Shown piece by piece: positions 43,328-52,495 of a stretch of 64,000 bases of DNA. The stretch's first letter is position 1; the number at the start of each line of letters is the position of its first letter. Source of the DNA: Amycolatopsis endophytica. GTDB lineage: Bacteria; Actinomycetota; Actinomycetes; Mycobacteriales; Pseudonocardiaceae. Under the pieces are notes generated by a model that was given only the letters and a program-made list of their open reading frames with translations, was not told where the DNA came from and ran no database searches. Made by a program: the position numbers and the translations under genes. The stretch is from assembly GCF_013410405.1 (NCBI RefSeq), contig NZ_JACCFK010000001.1, positions 3,534,001 through 3,598,000 of the forward strand. The letters run 5' to 3'.

Positions 43328-44722
43328 ATGTCCGAAGAGACTTTTGACGTCATCGTGATCGGTGGCGGACCGGTGGGGGAGAACGCGGCGGACCGGGCCG
43401 TCCGGGGAGGTCTGTCCGCGGCGCTGGTGGAGCAGGAACTGTTCGGCGGCGAGTGCTCCTACTGGGCCTGCGTGCCGAGCAAAGCCTTGCTGCGACCGGG
43501 AAACGCGCTCGCCGCGGCCCGGCGGCTGCCCGGTGTCCCGGTGGGGGATGCCCTCGACCCGAAGGCGGTGTTCGAGCGACGTGACGCGTTCACTGGCAAG
43601 GGTGACGACAGCGGCCAGGTCGAGTGGGCACGGGGTGCGGGCATCGAGACCGTCCGCGGTCGCGGTCGCATCACGGGTGAGCGCGAGATCACTGTGGACG
43701 GCGGCCGGGTGCTGCGCGCGCGGCACGCGGTCGTGGTCTGTACCGGCAGCGTGCCGAAGACGCCGCCGATCCCGGGGCTGGACGAGGTGCCGGTCTGGGG
43801 ATCGCGCGAGGCCACGTCGAGCAGCACCGTGCCGGGACGGCTGGCGATCGTCGGCGGCGGTGTGGTCGGGGTCGAGATGGCGCAGACCTACGCCCGGCTC
43901 GGTGCGCGGGTCGACCTGATCCTCACCGGCCCGCGACCGCTGCCGCGGTACCCGGACTTCGCCGGTGACGCCGTCGCCGAGGGGCTGCGGGCCGACGGGG
44001 TGCGGCTGCACGCCGGTTCGGGTCTCGAACGTGCCTCCGAAGTGGACGGAGCGGCCCGGCTGGAGCTGCGTGGCGGCGAGGTCGTCACAGCGGACAAGGT
44101 GCTGGTCGCGACCGGGCGGCGGCCCGCGACCGACGACATCGGCCTGGAGGTCGTCGGGCTCGCCCCCGGCAAGCCGCTCACCGTGGACGACAGTGGTCTG
44201 GTGTCCGAAGTGGACGGCGAATGGCTGTACGCGGCGGGCGACGTCACCGGCCGCGCGCTGCTGACGCACCAGGGCAAGTACGCGGCACGCGTGGTGGGCG
44301 ACGTGATCGCCGCCCGCGCGGGCGGCACACCCGTCGACACCCGGCCGTGGGGCAAGCACAGCAGCACCGCCGACCACGTCGCGGTGCCGCAGGTCGTGTT
44401 CACCGACCCGGAGGTCGCCTCGGTCGGGCTGACCGAACCCGAGCAGGGCGCGCCGCACCGCGTCGTCGACATCGACATCGCCGTCGCGGGGTCGTCGCTG
44501 CACGCGGACGGGTACCGGGGCAAGGCCAGGATGATCGTCGACACCGACCGGGAGGTGCTGGTCGGCGTCACGTTCGTCGGCCAGGACATCGCGGAGCTGC
44601 TGCACTCGGCGACGATCGCCGTCGTGGGCGAGGTGCACCTCGGGCGCCTGTGGCACGCGGTCCCGTCGTTCCCGACGATCAGCGAGGTGTGGCTGCGCCT
44701 GCTGGAGGAGTACGGACTCTAG
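43328..44722 (+). CDS. Pyridine nucleotide-disulfide oxidoreductase, mercuric reductase-like
   Basis: A 464-residue class I flavin disulfide reductase. It has the FAD motif DVIVIGGGPVGENAAD, redox pair Cys-x4-Cys in GGECSYWACVPSKALLRPG, NAD(P) motif LAIVGGGVVGVEMAQTYARLG, FAD second motif WLYAAGDVTGRALLTHQGKYAAR and the C-terminal interface domain. There the usual HAHPTxSE motif is replaced by WHAVPSFPTISEVW, so the second His of the His/Glu acid-base pair is missing. The substrate is therefore uncertain; dihydrolipoamide is unlikely. Start ATG 43328 is chosen because the Rossmann fold begins six residues later. Confidence 0.87.
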   Translation: MSEETFDVIVIGGGPVGENAADRAVRGGLSAALVEQELFGGECSYWACVPSKALLRPGNALAAARRLPGVPVGDALDPKAVFERRDAFTGKGDDSGQVEWARGAGIETVRGRGRITGEREITVDGGRVLRARHAVVVCTGSVPKTPPIPGLDEVPVWGSREATSSSTVPGRLAIVGGGVVGVEMAQTYARLGARVDLILTGPRPLPRYPDFAGDAVAEGLRADGVRLHAGSGLERASEVDGAARLELRGGEVVTADKVLVATGRRPATDDIGLEVVGLAPGKPLTVDDSGLVSEVDGEWLYAAGDVTGRALLTHQGKYAARVVGDVIAARAGGTPVDTRPWGKHSSTADHVAVPQVVFTDPEVASVGLTEPEQGAPHRVVDIDIAVAGSSLHADGYRGKARMIVDTDREVLVGVTFVGQDIAELLHSATIAVVGEVHLGRLWHAVPSFPTISEVWLRLLEEYGL

Positions 44723-46104
44723 GAAATCCGCACACCCAGCGCGGCGCCCGCGGCGCGGAGCAGGGTGGGGTCGTCCGGCGCGGAGGGGCCGTCGAGGTGG
44801 GCGGCCAGGACGAGCCGCACGGCCGCGCCCGAGATCGCGCTCTGGTAGGCGGCCCCGTCGACGTCCGGTTCGCGCGGCCACTGGTGGGTTTCGGTCGCGA
44901 GATCGCTGATCCCGCCGCTGCCGGGGGTGTCGGCGAGCTGCTTGAACGCGGTGGCCTGCTCGTCGCTGGCGAAGGTCAGGACCGCGACCGACACGGCGAC
45001 GGGACGGCCGTCCACCGTCGCCTCGAAGCTGCCGCGTTCCATTCCGGCGCAGCCGGTGACCTGGAGTTGTGCCTGCAGGTCACCGTAGGCGCGGGCCGCG
45101 CAGGTGCGTTCGGAGCCGGACGCGCGCTTGGTGAACTGGACCCCCGCCACGGCCTGCGGCACGGGCGTGGCCGCGGTGGTGGTCGGCGGCGCGGAGACCG
45201 ATTCGTCGTCCCCGCCGCCGACCGACAGCACCACCACGGCGACGATCAGCACGAACACCACGGCGATCGCCGTGACCGGGCGCCAGGGGATGGACGTCGA
45301 CGCCGGAACCGGCGCGGCCAGGGCGGGTGCGGCCGCCGAGATCCTGGGGACCGGCATGGTCATCTCGGCGGGCGGCACGATCGGCGGCACCGTGACCGGT
45401 GTGGCCGGGCGGTGCCTGCGCGGCCGTGGTTTCACCGGCGGGAGCTTCACCGTTGCCGACTCCTCGGTGGCGGTGAACCCTTCCGCGGCCAGCAGGTCGC
45501 CGGTGAGGTGCGCGTCCGGGGCGAGCATGCCGATCAGCGCGTGTGCCTGGGCCGGGCTGCACGGCCACGGAGCGGGCGTCAGCGAGGCGATCGCCGCGAG
45601 GAGGTTGTTCTGCGTCGGGAACAGGACGCGGACGTGACCGGCGAGGTCGGCCGGTGGCTGCTCGATCTCCTCGACGAACGGGCCGACGGCGATGACCGTG
45701 GCGATCGGCAGGTGCTCGGGCACGTCCGGGCGCAGCCGTTCGGTGACGGCCTCGGCCAGGGCGAGGGCTTCGGTCGCGGGGTTGACGGTGGTTCCGTCGG
45801 CGACGAGCGGCCAGCCGTCCGCCTTCCACTGCCCGGTCAGGGGCGCTTCGAGCCGGATCGCCGGGTCGGGCAGGTCGACGCCGATGACGACCAGGACGAG
45901 CTTCGGCAGCACGACGACCGCCTCGACCGGCGGACGGCCCGGTAGGGGACGGGCACCGGCGAGCGCGACACCGCCCGCGAACTCGTCCCCGCGACCCAGT
46001 GCGGCCAGCGCGGCCCGCACGTCCTCGGCCACGCGCGAGGGCTGTGGTTCCAGCCGGATCAGCCGCACCCCGCACCTTCCCAGTCGTGTCCGCGTTGCGG
46101 CCAT
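44719..46104 (-). CDS. Single-pass membrane protein, soluble domains on both sides
   Basis: A 461-residue protein. Residues 1-200 are soluble with alternating strands (VEAVVVLPKLVLVVIGVDL, GTTVNPATEALALAEAVTERLRP) that remind me of NERD-type nuclease domains, though catalytic residues are unconvincing. A proline-rich linker with PPVKPRPRRHRP leads to one transmembrane helix at about 275-300 (ITAIAVVFVLIVAVVVLSVGGG-like run). A 150-residue extracellular domain with two cysteines (RTCAAR, VTGCAG) follows. The function is unknown. It converges with the reductase gene, overlapping by four bases. Confidence 0.6.
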   Translation of the reverse strand: MAATRTRLGRCGVRLIRLEPQPSRVAEDVRAALAALGRGDEFAGGVALAGARPLPGRPPVEAVVVLPKLVLVVIGVDLPDPAIRLEAPLTGQWKADGWPLVADGTTVNPATEALALAEAVTERLRPDVPEHLPIATVIAVGPFVEEIEQPPADLAGHVRVLFPTQNNLLAAIASLTPAPWPCSPAQAHALIGMLAPDAHLTGDLLAAEGFTATEESATVKLPPVKPRPRRHRPATPVTVPPIVPPAEMTMPVPRISAAAPALAAPVPASTSIPWRPVTAIAVVFVLIVAVVVLSVGGGDDESVSAPPTTTAATPVPQAVAGVQFTKRASGSERTCAARAYGDLQAQLQVTGCAGMERGSFEATVDGRPVAVSVAVLTFASDEQATAFKQLADTPGSGGISDLATETHQWPREPDVDGAAYQSAISGAAVRLVLAAHLDGPSAPDDPTLLRAAGAALGVRIS

Positions 46105-46160
46105 ACGCTAGCGTGCCGCCCCTCCATCGTGTGAAAATCTCCCGCGATTCGTGTGCACGC

Positions 46161-46180
46161 GGTGATCGATCGTGATCACC
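46161..46180. promoter_or_regulatory. Inverted repeat GGTGATC-N6-GATCACC upstream of DUF3145 gene
   Basis: Perfect 7-bp arms flank GATCGT in the 274-bp gap between the divergent membrane-protein gene (start 46104) and the DUF3145 gene (start 46379). Dyad symmetry of this size suits a dimeric regulator. No regulator is adjacent. The rest of the gap shows no gene. Confidence 0.45.
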
Positions 46181-46378
46181 ACCACGCGTCGGCATGACCT
46201 CGTCGGGCCTGCCGGGTCAAGGGAACGCGCCGATCACCGGTGAAACTTCTGAGGTTCCTGTGGCGAAACAGCACGGTCGGGGTGCACAATGTGGTCACGT
46301 CATGGAGGCGCACGGCAGGGACCGGTGCTCGCGAGGTCGTAGGGGAAGACGCCCCTCGTCGAGTAGCGGAGGTCAGCA

Positions 46379-46870
46379 GTGAGCACCCGTGGCGTGGTTT
46401 ACGTCCACTCGTCGCCGTCTGCGGTGTGCCCGCACGTCGAGTGGGCGATTTCGGGCACCCTGGGTACCCGAGTGGATCTGAAGTGGACGGCGCAACCCGC
46501 CGCCCCGGGGCAGCTCCGCGCCGAGTGCACGTGGAGCGCGCCCGCCGGAACCGGCGCCAAGCTGGCGGCCGGTCTGAAGGCGTGGCCGATGCTGCGCTTC
46601 GAGGTGACCGAAGAGCCGAGCACCGGCGTCGACGGCGAACGGTACTGCTACGTGCCCGGACTGGGCCTCTGGCACGGCCGCACGAGCGCCAACGGAGACA
46701 TCGTCGTGGGCGAGGACCAGCTGCGCACGCTCGTCGCCACGTGCCGCGCGGGGGAGCAGCTGGCGCACAAGCTGGACGAACTGCTGGCCGCCAGCTGGGA
46801 CGAGGCACTGGAACCGTTCCGGCACGCGGGCGATGGCGCGCCGGTGACGTGGCTGCACCGGGTGGGCTGA
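46379..46870 (+). CDS. DUF3145 family protein
   Basis: A 163-residue protein conserved across actinobacteria. It starts STRGVVYVHSSPSAVCPHVEWAISGTLG, then VDLKWTAQPAAPGQLRAECTWSAPAGTGAKLAAGLKAWPMLRFEVTEEPS, and contains RYCYVPGLGLWHGRTSANGDIVVGEDQL. The family function is unknown; the protein is soluble with no signal peptide. GTG 46379 has GGAGGT about eight bases upstream. In many actinomycetes it neighbours fatty acid synthase genes, and here it lies just beyond fabF. Confidence 0.92.
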   Translation: MSTRGVVYVHSSPSAVCPHVEWAISGTLGTRVDLKWTAQPAAPGQLRAECTWSAPAGTGAKLAAGLKAWPMLRFEVTEEPSTGVDGERYCYVPGLGLWHGRTSANGDIVVGEDQLRTLVATCRAGEQLAHKLDELLAASWDEALEPFRHAGDGAPVTWLHRVG

Positions 46871-47002
46871 GCTCGCGCCGGGGCGCGGTGCCGGAACCCG
46901 TCGCCGCTCTGGCGCGGCCCCCGGAGCGCTCCCGCCGAGCACCCGGCCCGCCCGCGTGGACCGCCCCGGGCGAGCCGTAACGATCACTACTACGCTGCCG
47001 AT

Positions 47003-47596
47003 GTGACAGCCATGTCGCCGCCTCCCGTGGTCCGGCCGCGATGGCTCGCGCCGGTCGTCATCGTGGTGGTGTCGATCATGGTCGGTGGCGGGCTGCTCGC
47101 CCGTGAGCTCTACCGGCTGCCCGAATCCGCGCCGGACGCGATTCTGGCGCAGTCCGCCGCGCCGCGTCCGATCGAGCAGCAGCCAGGTCCGGGCACGGTC
47201 GAGTTGACGCCGGACGCCGCGGCACACCCGCAGAACACCGCGGTCCGCGCGGTGATGCAGGCATACTTCGATTCCATCAACAACCGCGACTACGACCTCT
47301 GGAAAACCGCCGTCACCCGCGAGCGCCAGCAGGCCAAGCCGGAAAGCACCTGGCTCAAGGACTACGACAGCACCCGCGACGGCAGCATCCTCGTCTACCG
47401 GATCGACGCCGTCCCGGACAAGCAGCTGCGGGTCCTCGTCGGCTTCACCAGCACCCAGGACCCGGCGGACGCGCCGCCCGAACTGCCCGAAGCCTGCGTG
47501 CACTGGCGACTCGTCCTGCCGCTGACCCTCGAATCCTCGGCGTGGAAGGTCGACGCCGCCAGCGGGTCCACCACCCCCGAACTGTCCCGCTGCTGA
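47003..47596 (+). CDS. Membrane-anchored exported protein of unknown function
   Basis: A 197-residue protein with one N-terminal helix at about 14-33 (LAPVVIVVVSIMVGGGLLARELY) and a C-terminal extracellular domain. VRAVMQAYFDSINNRDYDLWKTAVTRERQQAKP resembles the first helix and turn of SnoaL/NTF2-like domains, continued by LVYRIDAVPDKQLRVLVGFTS and a cysteine pair region (EACVHW, ELSRC). The start is GTG 47003. No export signal cleavage site is obvious, so it is probably anchored. Confidence 0.65.
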   Translation: MTAMSPPPVVRPRWLAPVVIVVVSIMVGGGLLARELYRLPESAPDAILAQSAAPRPIEQQPGPGTVELTPDAAAHPQNTAVRAVMQAYFDSINNRDYDLWKTAVTRERQQAKPESTWLKDYDSTRDGSILVYRIDAVPDKQLRVLVGFTSTQDPADAPPELPEACVHWRLVLPLTLESSAWKVDAASGSTTPELSRC

Positions 47597-47609
47597 CCAC
47601 AAAAAAAGA

Positions 47610-47629
47610 ACCCCGGCCGGAGCCGGGGT
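47610..47629 (-). terminator. Intrinsic terminator of the fab operon
   Basis: The stem ACCCCGGC/GCCGGGGT (47610-47617 with 47622-47629) has a four-base loop. On the minus strand it is followed by TTCTTTTTTT, a textbook U-tract. It lies 19 bp beyond the fabF stop. On the plus strand no T-run follows, so it terminates fabF transcription primarily, though the stem could also serve the convergent gene. Confidence 0.9.
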
Positions 47630-47647
47630 CCGTCACGAGAAATCAAC

Positions 47648-48895
47648 TCACGCGGCGGTGAACAGCAGCGCGGTGTTGTGCCCGCCGAAACCGAACGAGT
47701 TGCTCAGCGCCGCGGTCAGCTCCACCTTGCGCGGCTCACCGGCCACCACGTCGAGCCCGACCTTCGGGTCGAGGTTCTCCAGGTTCAGCGTCGGCGGCAC
47801 CAGCCCGTGGTGGATCGCGAGCAGCGTCAGGATGCCCTCGACCGCCCCCGCCCCACCGACGAGGTGACCCATGGCCGACTTCGGCGCGGTCACCACCGGG
47901 TGCTCACCCACGGCCTTGCGGATCGCCGCGGCCTCGCCGATGTCGCCGACGACCGTCGACGTTGCGTGCGCGTTGACGTGCCCGACGTCGGCCGACGTCA
48001 GGCCCGCCATCGTCATCGCGTTGGCCATCGCGGCGATCTGCCCGATGCCCTCCGGGTGGTTGCCGGTGATGTGGTGCGCGTCCGAGGTGATGCCGTAACC
48101 GGCCAGACGACCGTAGATCCTGGCGCCGCGGGCCTTCGCCCGGTCGGCCCGCTCCAGCACGACCACGCCCGAGCCCTCACCGAGCACGAACCCGTCGCGG
48201 TCGGCGTCGAACGGCCGCGACGCGCGCTCCGGCTCGTCGTTGCGCGTCGACACCGTCCGGGCCTGCGCGAACCCGGCCACGGTGATCGGGTGGATGCACG
48301 ATTCGGCACCACCCGCCACCACGACGTCGGCCCGGCCGTTCTGGATCATCTGGTAGCCGTTGGCGATGCCCTCGGCACCGGAGGCACACGCCGAAGCAGG
48401 CGAGTGCACCCCGGCCCTGGCCTTGAGGTCGATGCCCACGTGCGCGGCGGGACCGTTCGGCATGAGCATCGGCACGGTCAGCGGCGACACCTTCCGGATG
48501 CCGTGCTCCTCGAGCAGATCGTCCATCGCCAGCAGCGTCAGCGGCCCGCCGATGCCGGTGCCGATGGACACGCCGAGCCGTTCCGGATCGACGTCGGTGT
48601 GCTCGTCGCTGGGCTGCTCGAAACCGGCGTCCGCCCACGCCTGCCGGGCGGCGATGAGCGCGATCTGCTCACACCGGTCCAGCCTGCGTGCCTGCACGCG
48701 CGGCAGCACCTCCGCCGGATCCTCGGCGAGCGTGGCGCCGATCTTGACCGGCAGGTCGAACTTCTCGACCCAGTCGGCCTCGATCCGCCGGATGCCGCTG
48801 CGACCGGCGAGAATGCCCTCCCACGTGGACGCGACGTCCCCGCCGAGAGGCGTCGTCGCGCCGATCCCGGTGATCACGACGTCGATGTTGCTCAT
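47648..48895 (-). CDS. fabF: 3-oxoacyl-ACP synthase II (KasA-type)
   Basis: A 415-residue condensing enzyme that elongates acyl-ACP with malonyl-ACP. The nucleophile is Cys170 in SPASACASGAEGIANG; the two histidines are in VNAHATST and AMGHLVGGAGAVEG, with the gating residues in SNSFGFGGHN at the C-terminus. It ends the operon fabD-fabH-acpP-fabF and is followed by a strong terminator. In mycobacteria the equivalent is KasA, for long meromycolate chains; in this genus ordinary or branched membrane lipids are more likely. Confidence 0.96.
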   Translation of the reverse strand: MSNIDVVITGIGATTPLGGDVASTWEGILAGRSGIRRIEADWVEKFDLPVKIGATLAEDPAEVLPRVQARRLDRCEQIALIAARQAWADAGFEQPSDEHTDVDPERLGVSIGTGIGGPLTLLAMDDLLEEHGIRKVSPLTVPMLMPNGPAAHVGIDLKARAGVHSPASACASGAEGIANGYQMIQNGRADVVVAGGAESCIHPITVAGFAQARTVSTRNDEPERASRPFDADRDGFVLGEGSGVVVLERADRAKARGARIYGRLAGYGITSDAHHITGNHPEGIGQIAAMANAMTMAGLTSADVGHVNAHATSTVVGDIGEAAAIRKAVGEHPVVTAPKSAMGHLVGGAGAVEGILTLLAIHHGLVPPTLNLENLDPKVGLDVVAGEPRKVELTAALSNSFGFGGHNTALLFTAA

Positions 48896-48939
48896 GAGGA
48901 GTCTCCCCGAGGTTCAGACGAAGGTGTTCGGGCTTCTGC

Positions 48940-49185
48940 TTACTTGGCGTTGGCCGCGACGTAGTCCACGGCGTCGCCGACGGTCTTGAGGTTGGCCAGC
49001 TCGTCGTCCGGGATCTTGACCCCGAACTTGTCCTCGGCCTGCACGGCGATCTCCACCATCGACAGCGAGTCGATGTCCAGGTCGTCGACGAAGGACTTCT
49101 CCGAGCTCACGTCGTCCTGCGCGACACCCGCGACCTCCTCGACGATCTCCGCGAGGCCGCTGAGGATCTCCTGCTTGTCCGCCAC
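48940..49185 (-). CDS. acpP: Acyl carrier protein
   Basis: An 81-residue four-helix carrier. The phosphopantetheine site is Ser40 in DLDIDSLSMVEI. The usual acidic recognition helix II follows (MVEIAVQAEDKFGVKIPDDELANLKTVGDAV). GTG 49185 sits behind AAGGGAA; longer in-frame starts lie within the gap after fabH and are rejected. It lies between fabH and fabF in the usual order. It carries the growing acyl chain for all the fab enzymes. Confidence 0.95.
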   Translation of the reverse strand: MADKQEILSGLAEIVEEVAGVAQDDVSSEKSFVDDLDIDSLSMVEIAVQAEDKFGVKIPDDELANLKTVGDAVDYVAANAK

Positions 49186-49247
49186 GATGGTTGTTCCCTT
49201 CTGGTGGTTGGTACCGGCAGGCTCCGCGCCTGCCGGCGATAGTGGTA

Positions 49248-50225
49248 TCACGGGCAGATGACGACCTGTCCGGCGTAGGACAGGCCCGCGCCGAATCCGA
49301 CCATCAGCACCACGTCACCGGAGTTGACGGTGCCCGCTTTCCGCATGTGGTCCAGCGCCATCGGGATGGACGCCGACGAGGTGTTGCCGGAGAACACGAT
49401 GTCGTCGGCGACGACGAGGTCTTCCCTGGCGCCCTTGGCCTTGAGGCGCTTGGCGATCGCGTCCACGATGCGCAGGTTGGCCTGATGCGGGATGAGCACG
49501 TCGATGTCCGACAGCTCCAGCCCGGCCAGTTCGACCGCCTGCATCGCGATCGGCGCGATCCGCGTGGTCGCCCACCGGAAGACCGACTGGCCCTCCTGGT
49601 AGATGAACTTGTGGTCGCGCATGTAGATCGTGTCGGCCAGATCGCCCGCGCTGCCCCACGCGACGGGGCCGATCCCGGGTTCCGCGGACGGGCCGACCAC
49701 CGCCGCGCCCGCGCCGTCGGCGAAGATGATCGCGTTCGCCCGGTCCACCGGGTCGACCACGTCGGTCAGCTTCTCCGCGCCGATCACCAGCACCTTGCCC
49801 GCCGAACCGGAGCGGATCAGGTCGGAGGCGACGCCGAGGCCGTAGCAGAACCCGGCGCATGCCGCGTTGATGTCGAACGCGCCAGCCGCCTTCACGCCGA
49901 TCCGGTCGGCGACCTGGCCCGCCGCGTTCGGGATGGGCGAGGGCATCGTGCAGTTCGGCACGACCACGGTGTCCACTTCGGTCGGATCGAGGCCGGCGTC
50001 GGCCAGCGCCGCGGTGCCCGCCTTGACGGCCATGTCGACCAGCAGCTCGTCCTTCTCGGCGAAGCGGCGCTCGACGATGCCGACCCGCTCGCGGATCCAC
50101 TGGTCGTTGGTGTCCATGATCTGGGACAGATCGTCGTTGGTGACCACGCGGTCCGGCTGGTAGCTGCCGACGCCCAGCACTCGCGTGGCAGCCGGACCCT
50201 GCTTCTGGCGCAACACCTTGGTCAC
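49248..50225 (-). CDS. fabH: 3-oxoacyl-ACP synthase III (initiation)
   Basis: A 325-residue thiolase-fold enzyme that starts fatty acid synthesis by condensing an acyl-CoA with malonyl-ACP. The catalytic triad is visible: Cys123 in NAACAGFCYG, His in IPHQANLRI, and Asn in FSGNTSSASIP. In actinomycetes FabH takes branched-chain starters, giving iso and anteiso acids. GTG 50225 overlaps the fabD stop (GTGA), so the two are coupled. Sequence around the starter pocket was not analysed for specificity. Confidence 0.95.
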   Translation of the reverse strand: MTKVLRQKQGPAATRVLGVGSYQPDRVVTNDDLSQIMDTNDQWIRERVGIVERRFAEKDELLVDMAVKAGTAALADAGLDPTEVDTVVVPNCTMPSPIPNAAGQVADRIGVKAAGAFDINAACAGFCYGLGVASDLIRSGSAGKVLVIGAEKLTDVVDPVDRANAIIFADGAGAAVVGPSAEPGIGPVAWGSAGDLADTIYMRDHKFIYQEGQSVFRWATTRIAPIAMQAVELAGLELSDIDVLIPHQANLRIVDAIAKRLKAKGAREDLVVADDIVFSGNTSSASIPMALDHMRKAGTVNSGDVVLMVGFGAGLSYAGQVVICP

Positions 50226-51127
50226 AGGATCTCCTTCGCGGCAGGCAGGTCTGCGGGGGTCTTGAGCGCGACGGTCCGGGTGACGGAGCCCTTGAGCTGG
50301 CGCTTGACCAGACCGGTGAGCGTGCCCGCCGGCGGCAGTTCAACCGTTTCGGTGACGCCGAGCGCCACGAGCCCGTCCATCGTCAGATCCCAGCGGACGG
50401 GGCTGGTGACCTGCCGGACCAGCCGCTCCAGGTACTCGGTGCCGCTGGTGACGACCGCGCCGTCGGCGTTGGACAGCAGCGGGCGCACCGGGTCCTTCGG
50501 CGTGATCGACGCGGCGTGCGCGCGCAGGGCCTCCTCGGCGGGGGCCATGTAGCGGGTGTGGAAGGCGCCCGCGACCTTCAGTGCCCGGACCTTCGTGCCT
50601 TCCAGCGGTTCGGCCACGATGCGCTCGATGGCGTCCTTCGCGCCGGAGGCGACGATCTGGCCCGCACCGTTGCGGTTGGCCGCGGTCAGGCCCTGGCCCT
50701 CCAGCCACGAGACCACGTCGTCCGGGTCGCCCAGCATCACCGCGGCCATGCTGGTCGGCTCGATCGCGCACGCCTTCGCCATCTCGGCGCCGCGCACCGC
50801 GGCCAGCGCCACGGCGTCCTCGGGGGTGAGCACCCCGGCCGCCGCGGCGGCTGCCAGCTCACCGACGGAGTGCCCGGCGACCGGCGTGTCCGCGGGCAGA
50901 TCGCCGAGTTCGTCGAAGGCCAGCAGCGAGAGCGCGACGATCAGCGGTTGCGTGATCGCGGTGTCCTGGATGGTCTCGGCGTCGGCCTCGGTCCCGAGAT
51001 GGACCAGGTCGAGCCCGGTGCGCTCGGACCAGCGCGCGAGCTTGTCGCGGGTGCCGTCGAGTTCGAGCCACGGGGAGAACATGCCGGGCGCTTGGGAGCC
51101 CTGTCCGGGAGCGAGCACTGCTGTCAC
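50222..51127 (-). CDS. fabD: Malonyl-CoA:ACP transacylase
   Basis: A 301-residue transacylase loading malonate on ACP. It has PGQGSQAPGM near the N-terminus, the active-site GHSVGELAAA (Ser87), Arg in the VRGAEMAKA helix and the catalytic His in VAGAFHTRYM. First gene of the fab operon; GTG 51127 has AGAGGG just upstream. The 156-bp gap to fasR contains a 17-bp dyad (51196-51212). In Streptomyces this promoter is activated by FasR, and that is likely here. Confidence 0.95.
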   Translation of the reverse strand: MTAVLAPGQGSQAPGMFSPWLELDGTRDKLARWSERTGLDLVHLGTEADAETIQDTAITQPLIVALSLLAFDELGDLPADTPVAGHSVGELAAAAAAGVLTPEDAVALAAVRGAEMAKACAIEPTSMAAVMLGDPDDVVSWLEGQGLTAANRNGAGQIVASGAKDAIERIVAEPLEGTKVRALKVAGAFHTRYMAPAEEALRAHAASITPKDPVRPLLSNADGAVVTSGTEYLERLVRQVTSPVRWDLTMDGLVALGVTETVELPPAGTLTGLVKRQLKGSVTRTVALKTPADLPAAKEIL

Positions 51128-51195
51128 GCCCTCTAGGGAACATGCTGCTCCGGCGTGGCCGGGATGTTGCTGTTCACCAAGTCCGAGCGGTGATC

Positions 51196-51212
51196 TTGTA
51201 GGTGGTCTACAA
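51196..51212. promoter_or_regulatory. Dyad TTGTAG-N5-CTACAA in the fasR-fabD gap
   Basis: A perfect 6-bp inverted repeat with a 5-bp centre lies about 69 bp upstream of the fabD start and 72 bp downstream of the fasR stop. It is AT-richer than its surroundings. A FasR binding site or part of the fabD promoter (TTGTAG as -35) are both possible. Nothing in the sequence decides between them. Confidence 0.5.
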
Positions 51213-51283
51213 AAATGACGCCCGCAAGCCCGCGTACAGCGCTGATGTGTTGTCGGTTCCGGGCAGCCGCGAAGTGAAACCGG

Positions 51284-52495
51284 TCACCACAGGCCGCGGG
51301 CACGGGCCAGACGGCCGACGGTCAGAGCCACGCGCAGCACCAGCGCGTCGCGGGGCTCGGTCGCGTTGCGGCCGGTCAGCTCCGCCGCCCGGCGCAGCCG
51401 GTACCGCACGGTGTTGGGGTGCACGAACAGCTTCTTCGCGCACGTCTCCAGCACACCGCCGGACTCCAGGTACTCGTCGACCGTCTGCAGCATCGTCGGC
51501 CCGGCGGTCTCCAGCGGCTGGGCGATCTCCTCGATCAGCAGCCGCTCGGCCTCGGCGTCGCCGGAGAGGGCGCGTTCGGGGAGCAGGTCCGAAGAGCGGA
51601 CCGGACGGGGCGCGCCGGGCCAGCCGACGACCGCGCGCAGTCCGGACAGCGCTTCGGCCGCGCTGCGGTGCGCCTCGGCCAGGCCGTGCACCGTCGGCCC
51701 GGCCACGACCGGTCCCTCGCCGAACGCGCCGGCCAGTTTGCCGAGCACGTCCTTCTCCTTGGCGTCGCCGTCCGTCGGGCCGCCCGCGACCACGATCAGC
51801 CGGGACCCCTGGACGCTCAGCAGCACCGGACGGCTCAGCCGCGCGGCCAGCCGCCGCACCTCGAACACGACCGTCGGCGGGTCGTCCGAGGGCGGGGCAC
51901 CGGCCAGCACCGTCGCCATCGCGGAGGGCTCCCACCCCAGCGCCGCGGCACGGGACAGCACGGCCTCCTCGGCGTCCCCGCGCACGATGCCGTCCACGAC
52001 GAGCGCCTCCAGCCGCGCGTCCCACGCGCCGCGCGCCTCGGCGGCGGCCGCGTAGGAGTTGGCCGTGGCGAAGGCGATCTCGCGGCCGTAGCGCAGAATG
52101 CCCTCGATCAGCGCGGCCTGCTCGGCGTCGGTGACCGCGAACTCCGGCAGCTGCTCCTCGAACACCTCGATCGCCAGCCGCACCAGGCCGACGGCCTGGC
52201 GGAGGCTGATCCAGCGCGACAGGTCCTCCGGCGCGCCGCGGAAGGCGTCGGTGGTGAGCTTGAGAGCTTCCTGCGAATCGCGCAGCCAGTCGACGAACCC
52301 GGCCGCGCCGGTCTGGGTGATGAGCAGGATGCTCGCCCGCTGCTCGGCGGGCAGTCTCCCGAACCAGGGCAGCCGCTGCTCCATCGCGGCGACGCTCGCC
52401 GAGGCGAGCCGTCCCGAGGCGCGCTCCAGCCTGCGCAGCGTCTTCGCCGAAAGGCCGTGGTGCTTGGCAGGCCGCCTGCCGCTCGTCGTCGTCAT
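51284..52495 (-). CDS. fasR: PucR-type activator of fatty acid synthesis
   Basis: A 403-residue regulator. The N-terminal 150 residues form an all-helical sensor (QRLPWFGRLPAEQRASILLITQTGAAGFVDWLRD), followed by a GGDEF-like cryptic domain and a C-terminal PucR helix-turn-helix at about 340-390: LLQTVDEYLESGGVLETCAKKLFVHPNTVRYRLRRAAELTGRN. Its position directly upstream of fabD-fabH-acpP-fabF matches FasR of Streptomyces, which activates the operon. In M. tuberculosis a PucR-type homologue likewise lies between aceE and fabD. It is on the same strand as fabD, 156 bp upstream. Confidence 0.92.
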   Translation of the reverse strand: MTTTSGRRPAKHHGLSAKTLRRLERASGRLASASVAAMEQRLPWFGRLPAEQRASILLITQTGAAGFVDWLRDSQEALKLTTDAFRGAPEDLSRWISLRQAVGLVRLAIEVFEEQLPEFAVTDAEQAALIEGILRYGREIAFATANSYAAAAEARGAWDARLEALVVDGIVRGDAEEAVLSRAAALGWEPSAMATVLAGAPPSDDPPTVVFEVRRLAARLSRPVLLSVQGSRLIVVAGGPTDGDAKEKDVLGKLAGAFGEGPVVAGPTVHGLAEAHRSAAEALSGLRAVVGWPGAPRPVRSSDLLPERALSGDAEAERLLIEEIAQPLETAGPTMLQTVDEYLESGGVLETCAKKLFVHPNTVRYRLRRAAELTGRNATEPRDALVLRVALTVGRLARARGLW

